Shown: piece after piece, positions 7,240 to 18,347 of the stretch
How the letters are laid out: each line of letters starts with the position of its first letter
How positions within the stretch are numbered: the first letter of the stretch is position 1
Origin: Candidatus Microthrix parvicella Bio17-1
GTDB lineage: Bacteria; Actinomycetota; Acidimicrobiia; Acidimicrobiales; Microtrichaceae
Assembly: GCF_000299415.1 (NCBI RefSeq)
Contig: NZ_AMPG01000001.1
Location: forward strand, 1,426,001-1,490,000
DNA length: 64,000 bases
Direction of reading: 5' to 3'
Made by a program: the position numbers and the translations under genes
The notes under the pieces: generated by a model
The model's database searches: none
What the model was told of the DNA's origin: nothing
The model's input: only the letters and a program-made list of their open reading frames with translations

Positions 7240-9732
7240 GTGTCCGATCAGGGCGAACTGTTTGCCGAGGCCCCCACGTTTGCGGCGCGTGTGCTGGACA
7301 CACCCGTCGCCGATGAGATGTCGGAGTCGTTCCTGGCGTACTCGCTGTCGGTCATCACCGCACGCGCCATCCCCGACGTGCGAGACGGACTCAAGCCGGT
7401 GCAACGCCGCATTCTCTACGCCATGGACGACATGGGCCTTCGGCCCGACCGGCCCCATCGCAAGTGCGCCGGGGTGGTCGGCGACACCATGGGCAAATAT
7501 CACCCACACGGCGACGGGGCCATCTACGACGCGCTGACCCGCATGGGGCAGGACTTCTCCCGGGTGGTCACCCTGATCGACCCGCACGGCAACTTCGGCA
7601 GCCTCGACGACCCACCGGCCGCGTACCGCTATACCGAGTGTCGGCTGACGCCCGCCGCCCAGGACATGCTGGCCGAGCTCGACGAGAACACCGTAGAGTT
7701 CCGGCCCACATTCGACGGCCAGCGAGACGAGCCGGTCGTGCTTCCGGGCCGCCTGCCCAACCTGCTGGTCAACGGCACGTCCGGTATTGCCGTTGGCATG
7801 GCCACCAACATGGCCAGCCACAACCTGCGCGAGGTGGCCGACCTGATCGAGCTGGTGATGACCCAGCGTCGGCCCAAACCCACCATCGAGCAGATCATGG
7901 CCGTGATCCCAGGCCCCGACTTTCCATCCGGCGGCATCGTGGTGGACGATGGCCTGGCGGAGGCGTACGCCACCGGCAGGGGCACGTTCCGCATCCGGGC
8001 CACCGCGGAGATCACCAGGGTCACCAAGAACCGGCAGGGCATCGTCGTCACCGAACTGCCCTACAACGTCGGTCCGGAGCGGGTGCTGACGCGGGCCCAG
8101 GACCTCATCCGCGACGGCAAGATCGCCGGCATCGCTGACGTCAAGAACCTGTCGGACCGCAGTTCCGGTCTGCGCCTGGTGTTCGAGTGCAAGGCCGGGG
8201 TCAACCCCAAGGCGGTGCTCACCGAGCTGTACCGCCAGACGCCTCTGGAGGAGAGCTTCGGCATCAACAACGTGGTGCTGGTCAACGGCGTGCCCACCAC
8301 CATGGGTGTAGCGCAACTGGCTCAGCACTACATCGACCACCGACTGGAGGTAATCGTCCGTCGGACGGAGCACCGCCTGGCCCGTGCACAGGCCAAGCTG
8401 CACCTTTTGGAGGGTCGGCTGATCGCCCTGGACGCCATCGACCTGGTGGTATCGATCATCCGGTCGTCCCAGGACACCCCCGAGGCGCGAGATCGGCTGA
8501 TGGCCGAGCTGTCGCTGTCGGAGATTCAAGCAAGCGACATCCTGGAGATGCCGCTGAGACGCCTGACCGCGCTCGCTCGCCTGGAACTCGAGACCGAGAT
8601 CGCCGAACTGCGCGAGGCAATCGCCGACTTCGAGGTGATCCTCAACTCAGACCAGAGGCGCCGCACCCTGGTCCTCAAGGAGCTTCGGGAGATGGTGGAC
8701 GCCTACGGACGGGACCGCCGAACCCGCATCGTGTCGCCCGATGCGCTGAGCGACGTGACCGCCACCGAGGCTGCCGTCGGGGATGAGCCCGCCACTGACG
8801 AGCCCTGCGTGGTGGCACTGTCATCCTCCGGCGTCATCGGGGTGGAACCGCCTGGCGGCCCCAAGGCGGCGACGTTCGGTCGCCATGACGTGCTGATTGA
8901 TCGGGTGGCCTCGTCCACTCGATCGACCGTCTGGGGTATCACCACCCAGGGCCGGGCCGTATCGGCCACCGTCGCCGAACTGGATGCGGTGGCCGGTCGC
9001 TCCCGCGGCACGGCCGTGGGCGACGCCTTCGGGCTGGAACGAGGCGAGGAGGTACTCCGCCTCGTTGCGCTTCCAAGCGCCCTTGAAGGCACCGCGGCGC
9101 CGCATGGGAGCGAGACCAACTCCGGCGAGGAGGCCGCCGGCACACCGACCCTGCTGATGGTCAGCGCTCAGGGTCAGGCCAAGCGCATCACTCATGTCGA
9201 ACTGGTGGGCACCCGTCCTGGTCAACCCGCCATGAAGTTGAAGGATGGCGACTCGCTGGTGGCCGCATTCGAGGCCTCGGACGGCACCGACGTGATCATG
9301 GTGTCCTCCGACGCCCAGGCGCTCCGCACGTCGGCCGGAAACATCTCGGTGCAGGGTCGAACCGCAGGCGGGGTTGCGGGCATGAAGCTGGCAAAGGGCG
9401 CAACGGTGGTGGGCGCTGGGCCCGTCGGCCCTCACGCGGTGGTACTCAGCGTGACCGACGGTCAGACCGCCAAAGCCACCGACGCCGCCGAGATTCCCGT
9501 CAAGGGTCGAGCCACCGGCGGGGTGCGGCTCACCAGGTTTCGAGACGAGAAACGGCTGGACTGGGCCTGGGTGGGGCCCGAGGACGGGCGCCTGGTGGTG
9601 GTCGGGCAGGAGGACAATCCCGCTCGGCCCGACCCAAGCCCCGAACCCCTCACGCTGGAGGTCACCGGCCGCGACCTGATCAGCCCGCCCACCACCAGGC
9701 GCTGGTTGGGGATCGGCACAGGCCGCTGGTGA
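7240..9732 (+). CDS. parC: DNA topoisomerase IV subunit A (GyrA/ParC family)
   Basis: An 830-residue type IIA topoisomerase A subunit beginning at GTG 7240. The winged-helix DNA-cleavage domain carries the catalytic tyrosine Y131 in YRYTE. The resistance-determining segment GKYHPHGDGAIYDAL has Gly93 at the position of E. coli GyrA Ser83, with Asp97 matching Asp87. The C-terminal beta-pinwheel (from about residue 520) has GRTAGGV and GRATGGV blades but no QRRGGKG gyrase box, so decatenation rather than supercoiling is expected. The matching B subunit lies about 2 kb downstream with two genes between them. Calling it ParC rather than GyrA rests on the missing box and the non-adjacent partner. 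Confidence 0.85.
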   Translation: MSDQGELFAEAPTFAARVLDTPVADEMSESFLAYSLSVITARAIPDVRDGLKPVQRRILYAMDDMGLRPDRPHRKCAGVVGDTMGKYHPHGDGAIYDALTRMGQDFSRVVTLIDPHGNFGSLDDPPAAYRYTECRLTPAAQDMLAELDENTVEFRPTFDGQRDEPVVLPGRLPNLLVNGTSGIAVGMATNMASHNLREVADLIELVMTQRRPKPTIEQIMAVIPGPDFPSGGIVVDDGLAEAYATGRGTFRIRATAEITRVTKNRQGIVVTELPYNVGPERVLTRAQDLIRDGKIAGIADVKNLSDRSSGLRLVFECKAGVNPKAVLTELYRQTPLEESFGINNVVLVNGVPTTMGVAQLAQHYIDHRLEVIVRRTEHRLARAQAKLHLLEGRLIALDAIDLVVSIIRSSQDTPEARDRLMAELSLSEIQASDILEMPLRRLTALARLELETEIAELREAIADFEVILNSDQRRRTLVLKELREMVDAYGRDRRTRIVSPDALSDVTATEAAVGDEPATDEPCVVALSSSGVIGVEPPGGPKAATFGRHDVLIDRVASSTRSTVWGITTQGRAVSATVAELDAVAGRSRGTAVGDAFGLERGEEVLRLVALPSALEGTAAPHGSETNSGEEAAGTPTLLMVSAQGQAKRITHVELVGTRPGQPAMKLKDGDSLVAAFEASDGTDVIMVSSDAQALRTSAGNISVQGRTAGGVAGMKLAKGATVVGAGPVGPHAVVLSVTDGQTAKATDAAEIPVKGRATGGVRLTRFRDEKRLDWAWVGPEDGRLVVVGQEDNPARPDPSPEPLTLEVTGRDLISPPTTRRWLGIGTGRW

Positions 9733-9774
9733 CCGCACAGGACGCCGGTGACCGCACGGGCCGCCAAGGTTGTC

Positions 9775-10785
9775 TCAGCACCGCTCCACGATGATGGTGA
9801 CGCCACCGACGGTGGCGCCCTTGCCGTCGAGCACCGGAGGCTGGGCGATGGCATCCAGCGCCGGCGTGATCAGGTCGGCGTCGAGTTCGTCAGCCAGGAA
9901 CTGTCGGACCGCCCAGACACCGGCGGGTGGCCAGGCACGGTTGGCGCCATCAAGCACCTTGAGCGCCAATCCCCAGCCGTCGGACGTGCCACAGGCCCAA
10001 AAACCCTCGGCTCCGGTCTTGGCCACCAGACCATCTCCTCGGGCCGTCAGCATCAGCTCGGTGTCCAACTGCCCTGGCCAACGCACCAACTCCGGGTGCG
10101 CCGCCATGGCGGCGCCGCAACGGCCCAGCGCCTCCCGTCCGCCTGCGTGACCAACGTGGCGGACGGCGTCTGGGCCATGGGCGACATCAGCGCCAACCTC
10201 GGTATCCCCCGCCGCCGCCCGGGCAAGGTGGGCGAACGCGCGAGCCGAATCGGCGAGCGTCGCTCGATACGCCACCATCCCGCAGCCGTCCGGCGCTGCT
10301 TCGGGCCTGAAACCCAGCCACCAGGTCACCCACCTGTTGATGGCCTCCTGCAGCGGATGGCCCGGGTCGAGGTAGGTGTCGAGCGGCCAGCCATTGGCGA
10401 CGCACCAGGCCAACGCCAACGCATGATTGCCTGAGCATTGATGCTGTAGCGGTCCGCCCTGCCCGTCGTCACCGGGCGTCAAGGCATCGAGTGGCACCGC
10501 CGCCGCCTCGAGAATCTCAGCGGCCAGGGCCACGTGCAGGTCGCTTCCGTTGTGCGAGCCGCATGCCAGGGCCAGGTGCCGGTCGTCAAGACCGAATCGT
10601 TCCAGCGTGCCTGCTCGGACAGCGCCGACCGCCTGCGCCGGCTTGGCCGCCGAGCGCAGAAACGCCCGGTGGTTGGGATCACACGCAGGATGCTCCAACA
10701 CCGAGCCGTCCGGACGGGTGAGCGCCACCGCCACACGGTTGACCCCGTCGGCGAAGTCCCCCCGGCTCCAGGTCAGCTTCAACAT
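9775..10785 (-). CDS. Asparaginase II family protein
   Basis: A 336-residue protein of the asparaginase II type found in Rhizobium and actinobacteria, which is unrelated in fold to E. coli asparaginases. Recognisable segments are RSAAKPAQAVGAV, LALACGSHNG (near residue 80), LQHQCSGNHA and DGCGMVAY, which place conserved Ser, Lys and Cys residues at the predicted active site. It converges with parC (stops 43 bp apart), and its start faces the SCO6745 gene. The ATG at 10785 begins MLKLTWSRG; the longer ORF upstream overlaps that divergent gene. Amide specificity is not provable from sequence. Confidence 0.83.
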   Translation of the reverse strand: MLKLTWSRGDFADGVNRVAVALTRPDGSVLEHPACDPNHRAFLRSAAKPAQAVGAVRAGTLERFGLDDRHLALACGSHNGSDLHVALAAEILEAAAVPLDALTPGDDGQGGPLQHQCSGNHALALAWCVANGWPLDTYLDPGHPLQEAINRWVTWWLGFRPEAAPDGCGMVAYRATLADSARAFAHLARAAAGDTEVGADVAHGPDAVRHVGHAGGREALGRCGAAMAAHPELVRWPGQLDTELMLTARGDGLVAKTGAEGFWACGTSDGWGLALKVLDGANRAWPPAGVWAVRQFLADELDADLITPALDAIAQPPVLDGKGATVGGVTIIVERC

Positions 10786-10867
10786 GCCCGGCACGCTACA
10801 CACCACAACATCAACCAATTGCGCAACGCACAACATGCTGTGGGCAGGTGCGCCATAGAGTGCTGGA

Positions 10868-11785
10868 GTGACCAGCACGGCGCCACGTGGAGGGATCCAC
10901 CCCACAGACCGCGAGCGCTCCCGGCGTATCTGGCAACTGCTGGAGCCGATACACGCGGTCTCCTATTTCTCCCCCGAGCCGCTTGCGGCCTACGACGAGG
11001 CGGGCGCCAAGGGCTTCTGGATGGGATACGTGGCAAGTCGAGCAGCACCGCTGGGTCCGGTGAAGGCCGCGCCGGTCATTGCGATGTTCGCCAACTTCCA
11101 TCCACGACGGATTTTGCGGGCACTGCCTGAGGCTTGGGGTTTCACTTCGCCGGAAGCCATGTTGGAGGCCCGCCGATCAGGCTCGGCAACCGCCCTTCGC
11201 CGCATCTGGGCGGACCACGGCGTGGAGTCCCCAGCATCTGAGACCTCGCTGCAGCAGTTGACCGACGAGCTGACCAACATCGCCGAGGAGGCTCCACCCG
11301 ACGGCCGGGGGCTCTTTGCCGCCAACCTCACCGTGGAGCGGGTGGACGACCCGGTGGCCGACCTCTGGCGGGCAGCCACCCTGCTGCGCGAACACCGGGG
11401 GGACGGGCACGTCGCCGCCTACCTCACCGAGGGGCTCACCGGAGTGCAGGCCAACCTGTTGCAGGTGGGCGTCGGGCGCATCCCGGGCGAGGCTCTGCGA
11501 AAGGCCCGGGCATGGGATACCGACGAATGGCAGGCCGAAGCAGAAGGCCTGGCCGATTGGGGGCTGCTGTTCGAGTCGGGGCAGGCCACGATGTCGGGCC
11601 ACGACACCATGTTGCGGGTGGAGGCGGCAACCGACCGGGCGGCGTGGGGCGCCTTCGCCCGGCATGACCCGGCTGACCTCGACCGTCTCGAGGCGTCGCT
11701 CCGGCCACTCGCCGATGCCGTGAGGCGTTCAGGTGAGGTGCCATTTCCCAACCCGATGGGTCTCGAGCGCAACACCAACGAGTAA
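10868..11785 (+). CDS. SCO6745-family protein
   Basis: A 305-residue alpha-helical protein from GTG 10868. It matches the actinobacterial family typified by Streptomyces SCO6745, with N-terminal LLEPIHAVSYFSPE and GFWMGYVASRAAPLGPV, and later VIAMFANFHPRRI. The family has no established biochemical role and no metal or catalytic motif I can name. It ends 78 bp before parE on the same strand and may be cotranscribed with it. Confidence 0.75.
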   Translation: MTSTAPRGGIHPTDRERSRRIWQLLEPIHAVSYFSPEPLAAYDEAGAKGFWMGYVASRAAPLGPVKAAPVIAMFANFHPRRILRALPEAWGFTSPEAMLEARRSGSATALRRIWADHGVESPASETSLQQLTDELTNIAEEAPPDGRGLFAANLTVERVDDPVADLWRAATLLREHRGDGHVAAYLTEGLTGVQANLLQVGVGRIPGEALRKARAWDTDEWQAEAEGLADWGLLFESGQATMSGHDTMLRVEAATDRAAWGAFARHDPADLDRLEASLRPLADAVRRSGEVPFPNPMGLERNTNE

Positions 11786-11863
11786 TCTCGTCCACGAACA
11801 CCCGTTCGTTAACGCCAACATTCTTGGTCCCTCGCCTCAGCTCCCAGGAGATCCCTGCCTCCC

Positions 11864-13912
<2,049 letters not shown>

Positions 13913-13930
13913 GCGAAGAACCGGAAGGTG

Positions 13931-14290
13931 TTAGTGAAGCGACAAGACGTGTTTGAGAACATCGTCGATCGCGTGCTGTTGCTCGGTTCGCAATCGACCA
14001 AGGCGCCGGATGAGCCGCCTGGTCGAGACCGACCGCACCTGCTCGATCTGGAACGACGTCGGGACGTCCAATCCGGTCCCCGCATTCGGATGGGCAAGAA
14101 CATGCATCGGCAGGCCTCGGACCTTCGATGTTCCTGGCACTATGACGACCATGTTGAGTTTGGGGTGATGCAACGAATTATCGCTGACGATGAGAGCCGG
14201 GCGTACGAACGCCTGCTCCGGATCGGCCGGGTCGATTCCAAGGTCGGTCAGCCACACGTCACCTCGGCGACAGGTGGGCTCAGTCCCCAC
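13931..14290 (-). CDS. MazF/PemK-family toxin
   Basis: About 119 residues with the PemK/MazF fold signature: CRRGDVWLTDLG at the start, RPALIVSDN in the centre, then VPTSFQIEQVRSV and a helical tail. MazF toxins cleave mRNA or tRNA at short motifs. The GTG at 14290 was chosen because it overlaps the antitoxin stop by 11 bp, the usual toxin-antitoxin arrangement; an in-frame ATG at 14314 is an alternative. The gene converges with parE (19 bp between stops). Target sequence unknown. Confidence 0.8.
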   Translation of the reverse strand: MGTEPTCRRGDVWLTDLGIDPADPEQAFVRPALIVSDNSLHHPKLNMVVIVPGTSKVRGLPMHVLAHPNAGTGLDVPTSFQIEQVRSVSTRRLIRRLGRLRTEQQHAIDDVLKHVLSLH

Positions 14291-14531
14291 GCAGACCGTC
14301 TGACGCAGTCCCATCGAGCTGATCGGTCTCGGCTCGGTATTCGGCAAGCTCTTCGGGGTTCATTGCGTCAAGCGCCTCGTGCACACCGCTCCACCACTGA
14401 TCTCGTTGCATGCGCCGCACCGCATCGGTCACCACCTCGAGCAAGGTCGAGTCGCGTTGCGCGGCGAGCCTGGCGATTTCATCCCGGAGCACCACCGGGA
14501 GACGTAAAGTTGTCGTCCGTGTAGGCGCCAC
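14280..14531 (-). CDS. Ribbon-helix-helix antitoxin (MazE-like)
   Basis: An 83-residue protein from GTG 14531. The N-terminal TTTLRLPVVLRDEIARLA followed by STLLEVVTDAVRR is a ribbon-helix-helix DNA-binding pattern. The acidic C-terminus (NPEELAEYRAETDQLDG) would wrap the toxin. It is the first gene of the pair and probably represses its own promoter with the toxin as corepressor. Confidence 0.78.
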   Translation of the reverse strand: MAPTRTTTLRLPVVLRDEIARLAAQRDSTLLEVVTDAVRRMQRDQWWSGVHEALDAMNPEELAEYRAETDQLDGTASDGLRGD

Positions 14532-14595
14532 ATCAGTAGCCTACCCCCGGTCGGCTCATGCTGCATCCGGTGGCGGGTGATCGCGCGTCTGGCGC

Positions 14596-15231
14596 TCAGT
14601 CGACGGGTGCCGCCGAGGCGAAGGCCCTTGCCCGGTCCAGCATCGCCTCGCGGTCGCCGGCTTCGGCCGAGCCGACCAGGCGGTAATCGTCGGCGAACTC
14701 GGAGAGCAGTTCACCGGATTCATCGACCAGCCACGGCAGGGCCAGGCGGCGTGGCACCCGGACGGTGTCGGGCCGCTCCAGCGTGCCGAACACCCGATCC
14801 CACCACATGACGCTCACCCCGTGGTTGGCCATCGGATGGCCGAAGTGGTGGTGGAAGTGGTGGCGGCGCAGCCAGGTGCTGTAGGTGCCGGTGGGCGGAA
14901 CCAGGTGGGCCCGGGCATGGAAGAACTCGTAGAAGAAGTAGCCGATGGCCCAACCCGCTGCGATCGACGCGGCGACCGGCCATGAGGCTCCGGCCAGTCG
15001 AGCGAGCGGTATCCAGGCGGCGCACCCGACCACGAAGATGCCCAGCCATGCGAGCAGGATGACGGGATCGAACGTCCACGACGACGTCACGTGATGCTCA
15101 AGGTGCTCACGGCTCATGATGCCCTTGCCCCCCAAGGCGTGCATGGCAAAGCGGTGCAGCAGGTATTCGGCGAGCGTCCAGGCAACCCACCCCCCAACAA
15201 AGGCGACGAGCATCCACAGCAATTGGGTCAT
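14596..15231 (-). CDS. Fatty acid hydroxylase / sterol desaturase family
   Basis: A 211-residue integral membrane di-iron enzyme. The histidine boxes are HRFAMH (residues 26-31), HLEHH (43-47) and RHHFHHHFGH in the second half, with further histidines in FHARAH and NHG. At least three hydrophobic segments fit the four-helix hydroxylase fold. Relatives hydroxylate or desaturate fatty acids, sterols or carotenoids. The ATG at 15231 overlaps the stop of the TetR gene (ATGA), so the two are translated together and the regulator very likely controls it. Confidence 0.85.
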   Translation of the reverse strand: MTQLLWMLVAFVGGWVAWTLAEYLLHRFAMHALGGKGIMSREHLEHHVTSSWTFDPVILLAWLGIFVVGCAAWIPLARLAGASWPVAASIAAGWAIGYFFYEFFHARAHLVPPTGTYSTWLRRHHFHHHFGHPMANHGVSVMWWDRVFGTLERPDTVRVPRRLALPWLVDESGELLSEFADDYRLVGSAEAGDREAMLDRARAFASAAPVD

Positions 15232-15953
15232 CGGATCTTCCAATCATCGGCCAGAGCGACCGCTTCGGTGAGTCGTTCGGGGTTGGCACCCCAGCCCCGC
15301 AGCAGGTCGCCGCTGAGCAGCCGCCCCATGGTGTGGCCATCGGCGGGCACCCCAACGGGCAGCGAATCGGTTGCCAGTACGCCGTTGAGCGCAGCCAGCC
15401 AGCGGACGGCCCGAACCATCGACGAATCGCCGCTGTCGGCCGAGGCGCCGGCGCCGGCGTCTCCGAGCGCCCCTGCCCTGACCGCCTGATCGATCAGTTG
15501 GACGGGGACGGTCAGCGCCCCAAGAGCGGCCGGCAACACCCCGGCGGCATCATCGAGGTCTTGGAGGCCGGGGTTTGCCATCAGCCGTTGTTGGAGCCCG
15601 AACTCCCTCGGGTACTTCGCGGGGCCGCTCATGGTGAGATCGGAGAAGGCCACCAGGCGAGCCAGCGCCACCGCCTGCGGCTCTGCATCAGCGGGCGCCT
15701 GCCACGAGCCCACCGCCTCCCGGGCCACCTGGGCCAGCACCTCCAACGCCTCCCGCTGCAACGCCGCAACGATGGCCGACTTTGAGGGGAAGTAGGTGTA
15801 CAGCGACGGCGCGGTGAGGTCGGCCCGTTCGCCGATGGCGGCCAGGGTCAGCGCTTCGGGGCCGCCTTCGTCCCAGAGGTCGGCCGCAATGTCGAGCAGT
15901 TCGCGACGCCGGGCGATGCGTTTACGGGTTCGACGATCAGTTTCCGTAGCCAC
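15228..15953 (-). CDS. TetR-family transcriptional regulator
   Basis: A 241-residue regulator. The N-terminal helix-turn-helix reads LTLAAIGERADLTAPSLYTYFPSK (residues 35-58 region), followed by an all-helical ligand domain with an Ala-rich insert (about residues 170-185). The GTG start at 15953 lies 5 bp from a 23-bp palindrome that should be its operator. It is first in an operon with the membrane hydroxylase and divergent from the acylase gene, so one dimer site could control both directions. The ligand is unknown; a fatty acyl compound would fit the neighbours. Confidence 0.88.
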   Translation of the reverse strand: MATETDRRTRKRIARRRELLDIAADLWDEGGPEALTLAAIGERADLTAPSLYTYFPSKSAIVAALQREALEVLAQVAREAVGSWQAPADAEPQAVALARLVAFSDLTMSGPAKYPREFGLQQRLMANPGLQDLDDAAGVLPAALGALTVPVQLIDQAVRAGALGDAGAGASADSGDSSMVRAVRWLAALNGVLATDSLPVGVPADGHTMGRLLSGDLLRGWGANPERLTEAVALADDWKIR

Positions 15954-15957
15954 GTAG

Positions 15958-15980
15958 GAAACCTAACGTCATTAGATTTC
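15958..15980. promoter_or_regulatory. TetR operator palindrome
   Basis: A 23-bp inverted repeat with arms GAAACCTAACG and CATTAGATTTC around a central T; 9 of 11 positions pair. It sits in the 51-bp gap between the tetR start and the divergent acylase start. Its size and position fit autoregulation plus control of the acylase. Confidence 0.72.
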
Positions 15981-16004
15981 GGAGTCAAGGGGTACGATCA
16001 GGCT

Positions 16005-18341
16005 GTGAGGGACACCATGCAACAGACCGGCGACGACACCTACGAGGCCACCCTGCGCCGCACCACCGGAGGTGTCGCTCACATCGAGGGCAAGACCTGG
16101 GGCGACGTTGGCTTTGGTCAAGGCCTGGCATGCGCTCAGGACAACCTGGCGATCATCGCCGACCAGCTGGTGAAAGTGCGCAGCTCGCTGGCCGCCCACC
16201 ACGGGCCCGGCGCCGCCGACGCCAACGTAGCCAGCGATCTGGGCTACCTGGCACTCGACGTGCTGGGGCGAGGCCGGGCGATGCGCGAGGCACAACCATC
16301 CCATGTGCGGGAGATCATCACGGGCTACGTGGCCGGATACAACCAGGTGGCGGCCGAGGCCCAACACAGCGGTGGCGCGGCCGCGTGGGCCTGCAACTGC
16401 GACGGCTCCCCCGCCCGGTGGATCGAGCCGGTGGGCGAAGAGGTGTTTTACGCCTACTTCGCCGACGTGGCCATGATGGCCAGCGGCCGCAACCTGGTGA
16501 GCCTCATCGGGCGGGCGGAGGCACCCGGCCCCGAGGGCCCTGTCCCGGCGTCGCCCGACTCGGCCCTGGGACAGACGGCACCCGGCGCCTCCAACGGCTG
16601 GGCCGTCGGCGGCGATGTCACCGCCTCCGGCCACGGCATGGTGCTGGGCAACCCGCACTTCCCCTGGTATGGCGAGGCCCGGTTCTGGGAGTGCCACCTC
16701 ACCCTGCCCGGCGAACTCGACGTGTACGGCGTGTCGTTGCTGGGCCTACCCGGCGTGCAGATCGGCTTCAACCGCACCCTCGCCTGGACCCACACCTTCT
16801 CGGGCGGCAGCCGATTCACCCTCAGCAGGCTGGAGCTGCATCCCGGCGAGCCCACCCGCTATCGCTTCGGCGACGAGGTCCGCGACATGACGTCGGCCTG
16901 GTACAGCGTCGACGTGCTTGCCCCCGACGGCTCGATCGAGCCGGTGGAACGAACACTGTGGCGCACTCACCACGGCCCGATGGTCAACCTGCCGCTGCTG
17001 GGGTGGGGCAACGAGGTCGGCTTCGCCTACCGCGACGCCAACGACACCAACACCGCCGTCCTCGAGCAGTTCGTGGCGGCCAACCGTTGTGCCGACGTGG
17101 CCGAGTTGCGCGCCACCTACACCCGGCTGGACGCCATGCCTTGGGCCAACACCCTGGCAGCAGACACATCCGGGGCAGCCTGGTACGCCGACGCGTCGGC
17201 CACCCCACACCTGAGCAGCGCAGCTCAGGCCCGATTCACCGGCCGCCTGTCCGAGGACCTGGTGGCCGCCCTGCTGTACGAGAACCGGGTGGCGTTGACC
17301 GATGGCAGCGACCCGGACGACGACTGGCTCGACCATCCCGAAGCCGCCCGGCCCGGGTTGGAGCCCTTCGATCGGCACCCCCAGCTGCTGCGCCGCGACA
17401 TCCTCGTCAACGCCAACGACAGCCATTGGCTGAGCCACCCCGATGACCCTTTGGAGGGATACTCGGTGCTGTGCGGGTTGGAACGCACGCCCCTCAGCCT
17501 GCGCACCCGCCAGAACCTGCGTCTGGCCCAGGCGCTGACCCAACGAGGCGGCGTGGACGTCACCGACCTGATCGCGGCCGTGCTCGACGGAGCCTCGCTC
17601 AGCGCCGAGTTGCTGAAGGACGAGGTGGTCACCGTCTGTCGAGCCGAGGGTCGCGCCGAAGTCGCCGACGTGTTGACGGCGTGGGGCGACACCGCCGGGC
17701 TGAACGACCCCGGCACCGCCCTGTGGCGCGAGATCATGGCCACCATCGGTGCCGCCGACCTCCGCAACGCCGGGACGCTGTTCAAGGTGCCCTTCGACCC
17801 CGCCGCGCCGCTGGAGACACCGTCCGGCCTGGCCACCGACCACGGCGCGTTGTTGCGGGCCGTCGACGCCGCCGTCGTTGCGCTGGGGTGTGCGGGCGTT
17901 GTCCTCAACACTGCGCTGAGTGAATGCCAGTGGGCCGACCGCAACGGCAAACGGGTGCCGGTGCCGGGCGGAAGCGAAGGGGAAGGGGTGCTGAACGTGC
18001 TGGGCCCGTCCGGGGCGCTCAGCCTGGCCACCCGCCAGCCGTTACCCACCGTGAAGGACCCGATCGCCGAACGGGCGGCCACCTCCGGACTCGCTCAAGG
18101 CGGCTACCAGGTGACCTACGGTGCGACATTCCTTTTCGCAGTGGAGCTGACCACGAACGGTCCGATTGGGTGGGGCGTGCTGGCGTCGGGGCAAAGCGGC
18201 GATCCGAAATCGGCCCACCACGCCGACGGCGCCAGGGCATTCGCCGCCGGAGATCTCCGACCCTTGCTGTTCACCGACACCGACATCGGCTGCGATCCCA
18301 ATCTGACCAGCCAGGTGGTCGCAGGGACACGGCCCACCTGA
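16005..18341 (+). CDS. Penicillin acylase family Ntn-hydrolase
   Basis: A 778-residue N-terminal nucleophile hydrolase of the penicillin amidase / AHL-acylase family. These enzymes cleave themselves to expose a serine and then hydrolyse amide bonds of acylated substrates. The predicted cleavage site is G195-S196 in PGASNGWAVGG, giving an alpha chain of about 195 residues. Later family segments include HTFSGGSRFTL, RTHHGPMV and VNANDSHWL. Start candidates are GTG 16005 and ATG 16017. Neither gives a signal peptide, which is unusual because most relatives are exported. It is divergent from the TetR/hydroxylase operon across the operator. Confidence 0.85.
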   Translation: MRDTMQQTGDDTYEATLRRTTGGVAHIEGKTWGDVGFGQGLACAQDNLAIIADQLVKVRSSLAAHHGPGAADANVASDLGYLALDVLGRGRAMREAQPSHVREIITGYVAGYNQVAAEAQHSGGAAAWACNCDGSPARWIEPVGEEVFYAYFADVAMMASGRNLVSLIGRAEAPGPEGPVPASPDSALGQTAPGASNGWAVGGDVTASGHGMVLGNPHFPWYGEARFWECHLTLPGELDVYGVSLLGLPGVQIGFNRTLAWTHTFSGGSRFTLSRLELHPGEPTRYRFGDEVRDMTSAWYSVDVLAPDGSIEPVERTLWRTHHGPMVNLPLLGWGNEVGFAYRDANDTNTAVLEQFVAANRCADVAELRATYTRLDAMPWANTLAADTSGAAWYADASATPHLSSAAQARFTGRLSEDLVAALLYENRVALTDGSDPDDDWLDHPEAARPGLEPFDRHPQLLRRDILVNANDSHWLSHPDDPLEGYSVLCGLERTPLSLRTRQNLRLAQALTQRGGVDVTDLIAAVLDGASLSAELLKDEVVTVCRAEGRAEVADVLTAWGDTAGLNDPGTALWREIMATIGAADLRNAGTLFKVPFDPAAPLETPSGLATDHGALLRAVDAAVVALGCAGVVLNTALSECQWADRNGKRVPVPGGSEGEGVLNVLGPSGALSLATRQPLPTVKDPIAERAATSGLAQGGYQVTYGATFLFAVELTTNGPIGWGVLASGQSGDPKSAHHADGARAFAAGDLRPLLFTDTDIGCDPNLTSQVVAGTRPT

Positions 18342-18347
18342 CAGAGA

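Noticed and set aside
7135-8529. 464-residue ORF antisense to parC
   Set aside because: It mirrors the codon pattern of parC and shows no domain; a shadow of high-GC coding DNA.
7240-9732. Annotation as gyrA
   Set aside because: No gyrase box in the C-terminal domain and no adjacent gyrB; ParC fits better, though a whole-genome check would decide.
16746-17843. 365-residue ORF antisense to the acylase
   Set aside because: Gln/Gly/Val/His-rich shadow ORF, no ribosome site and no family.
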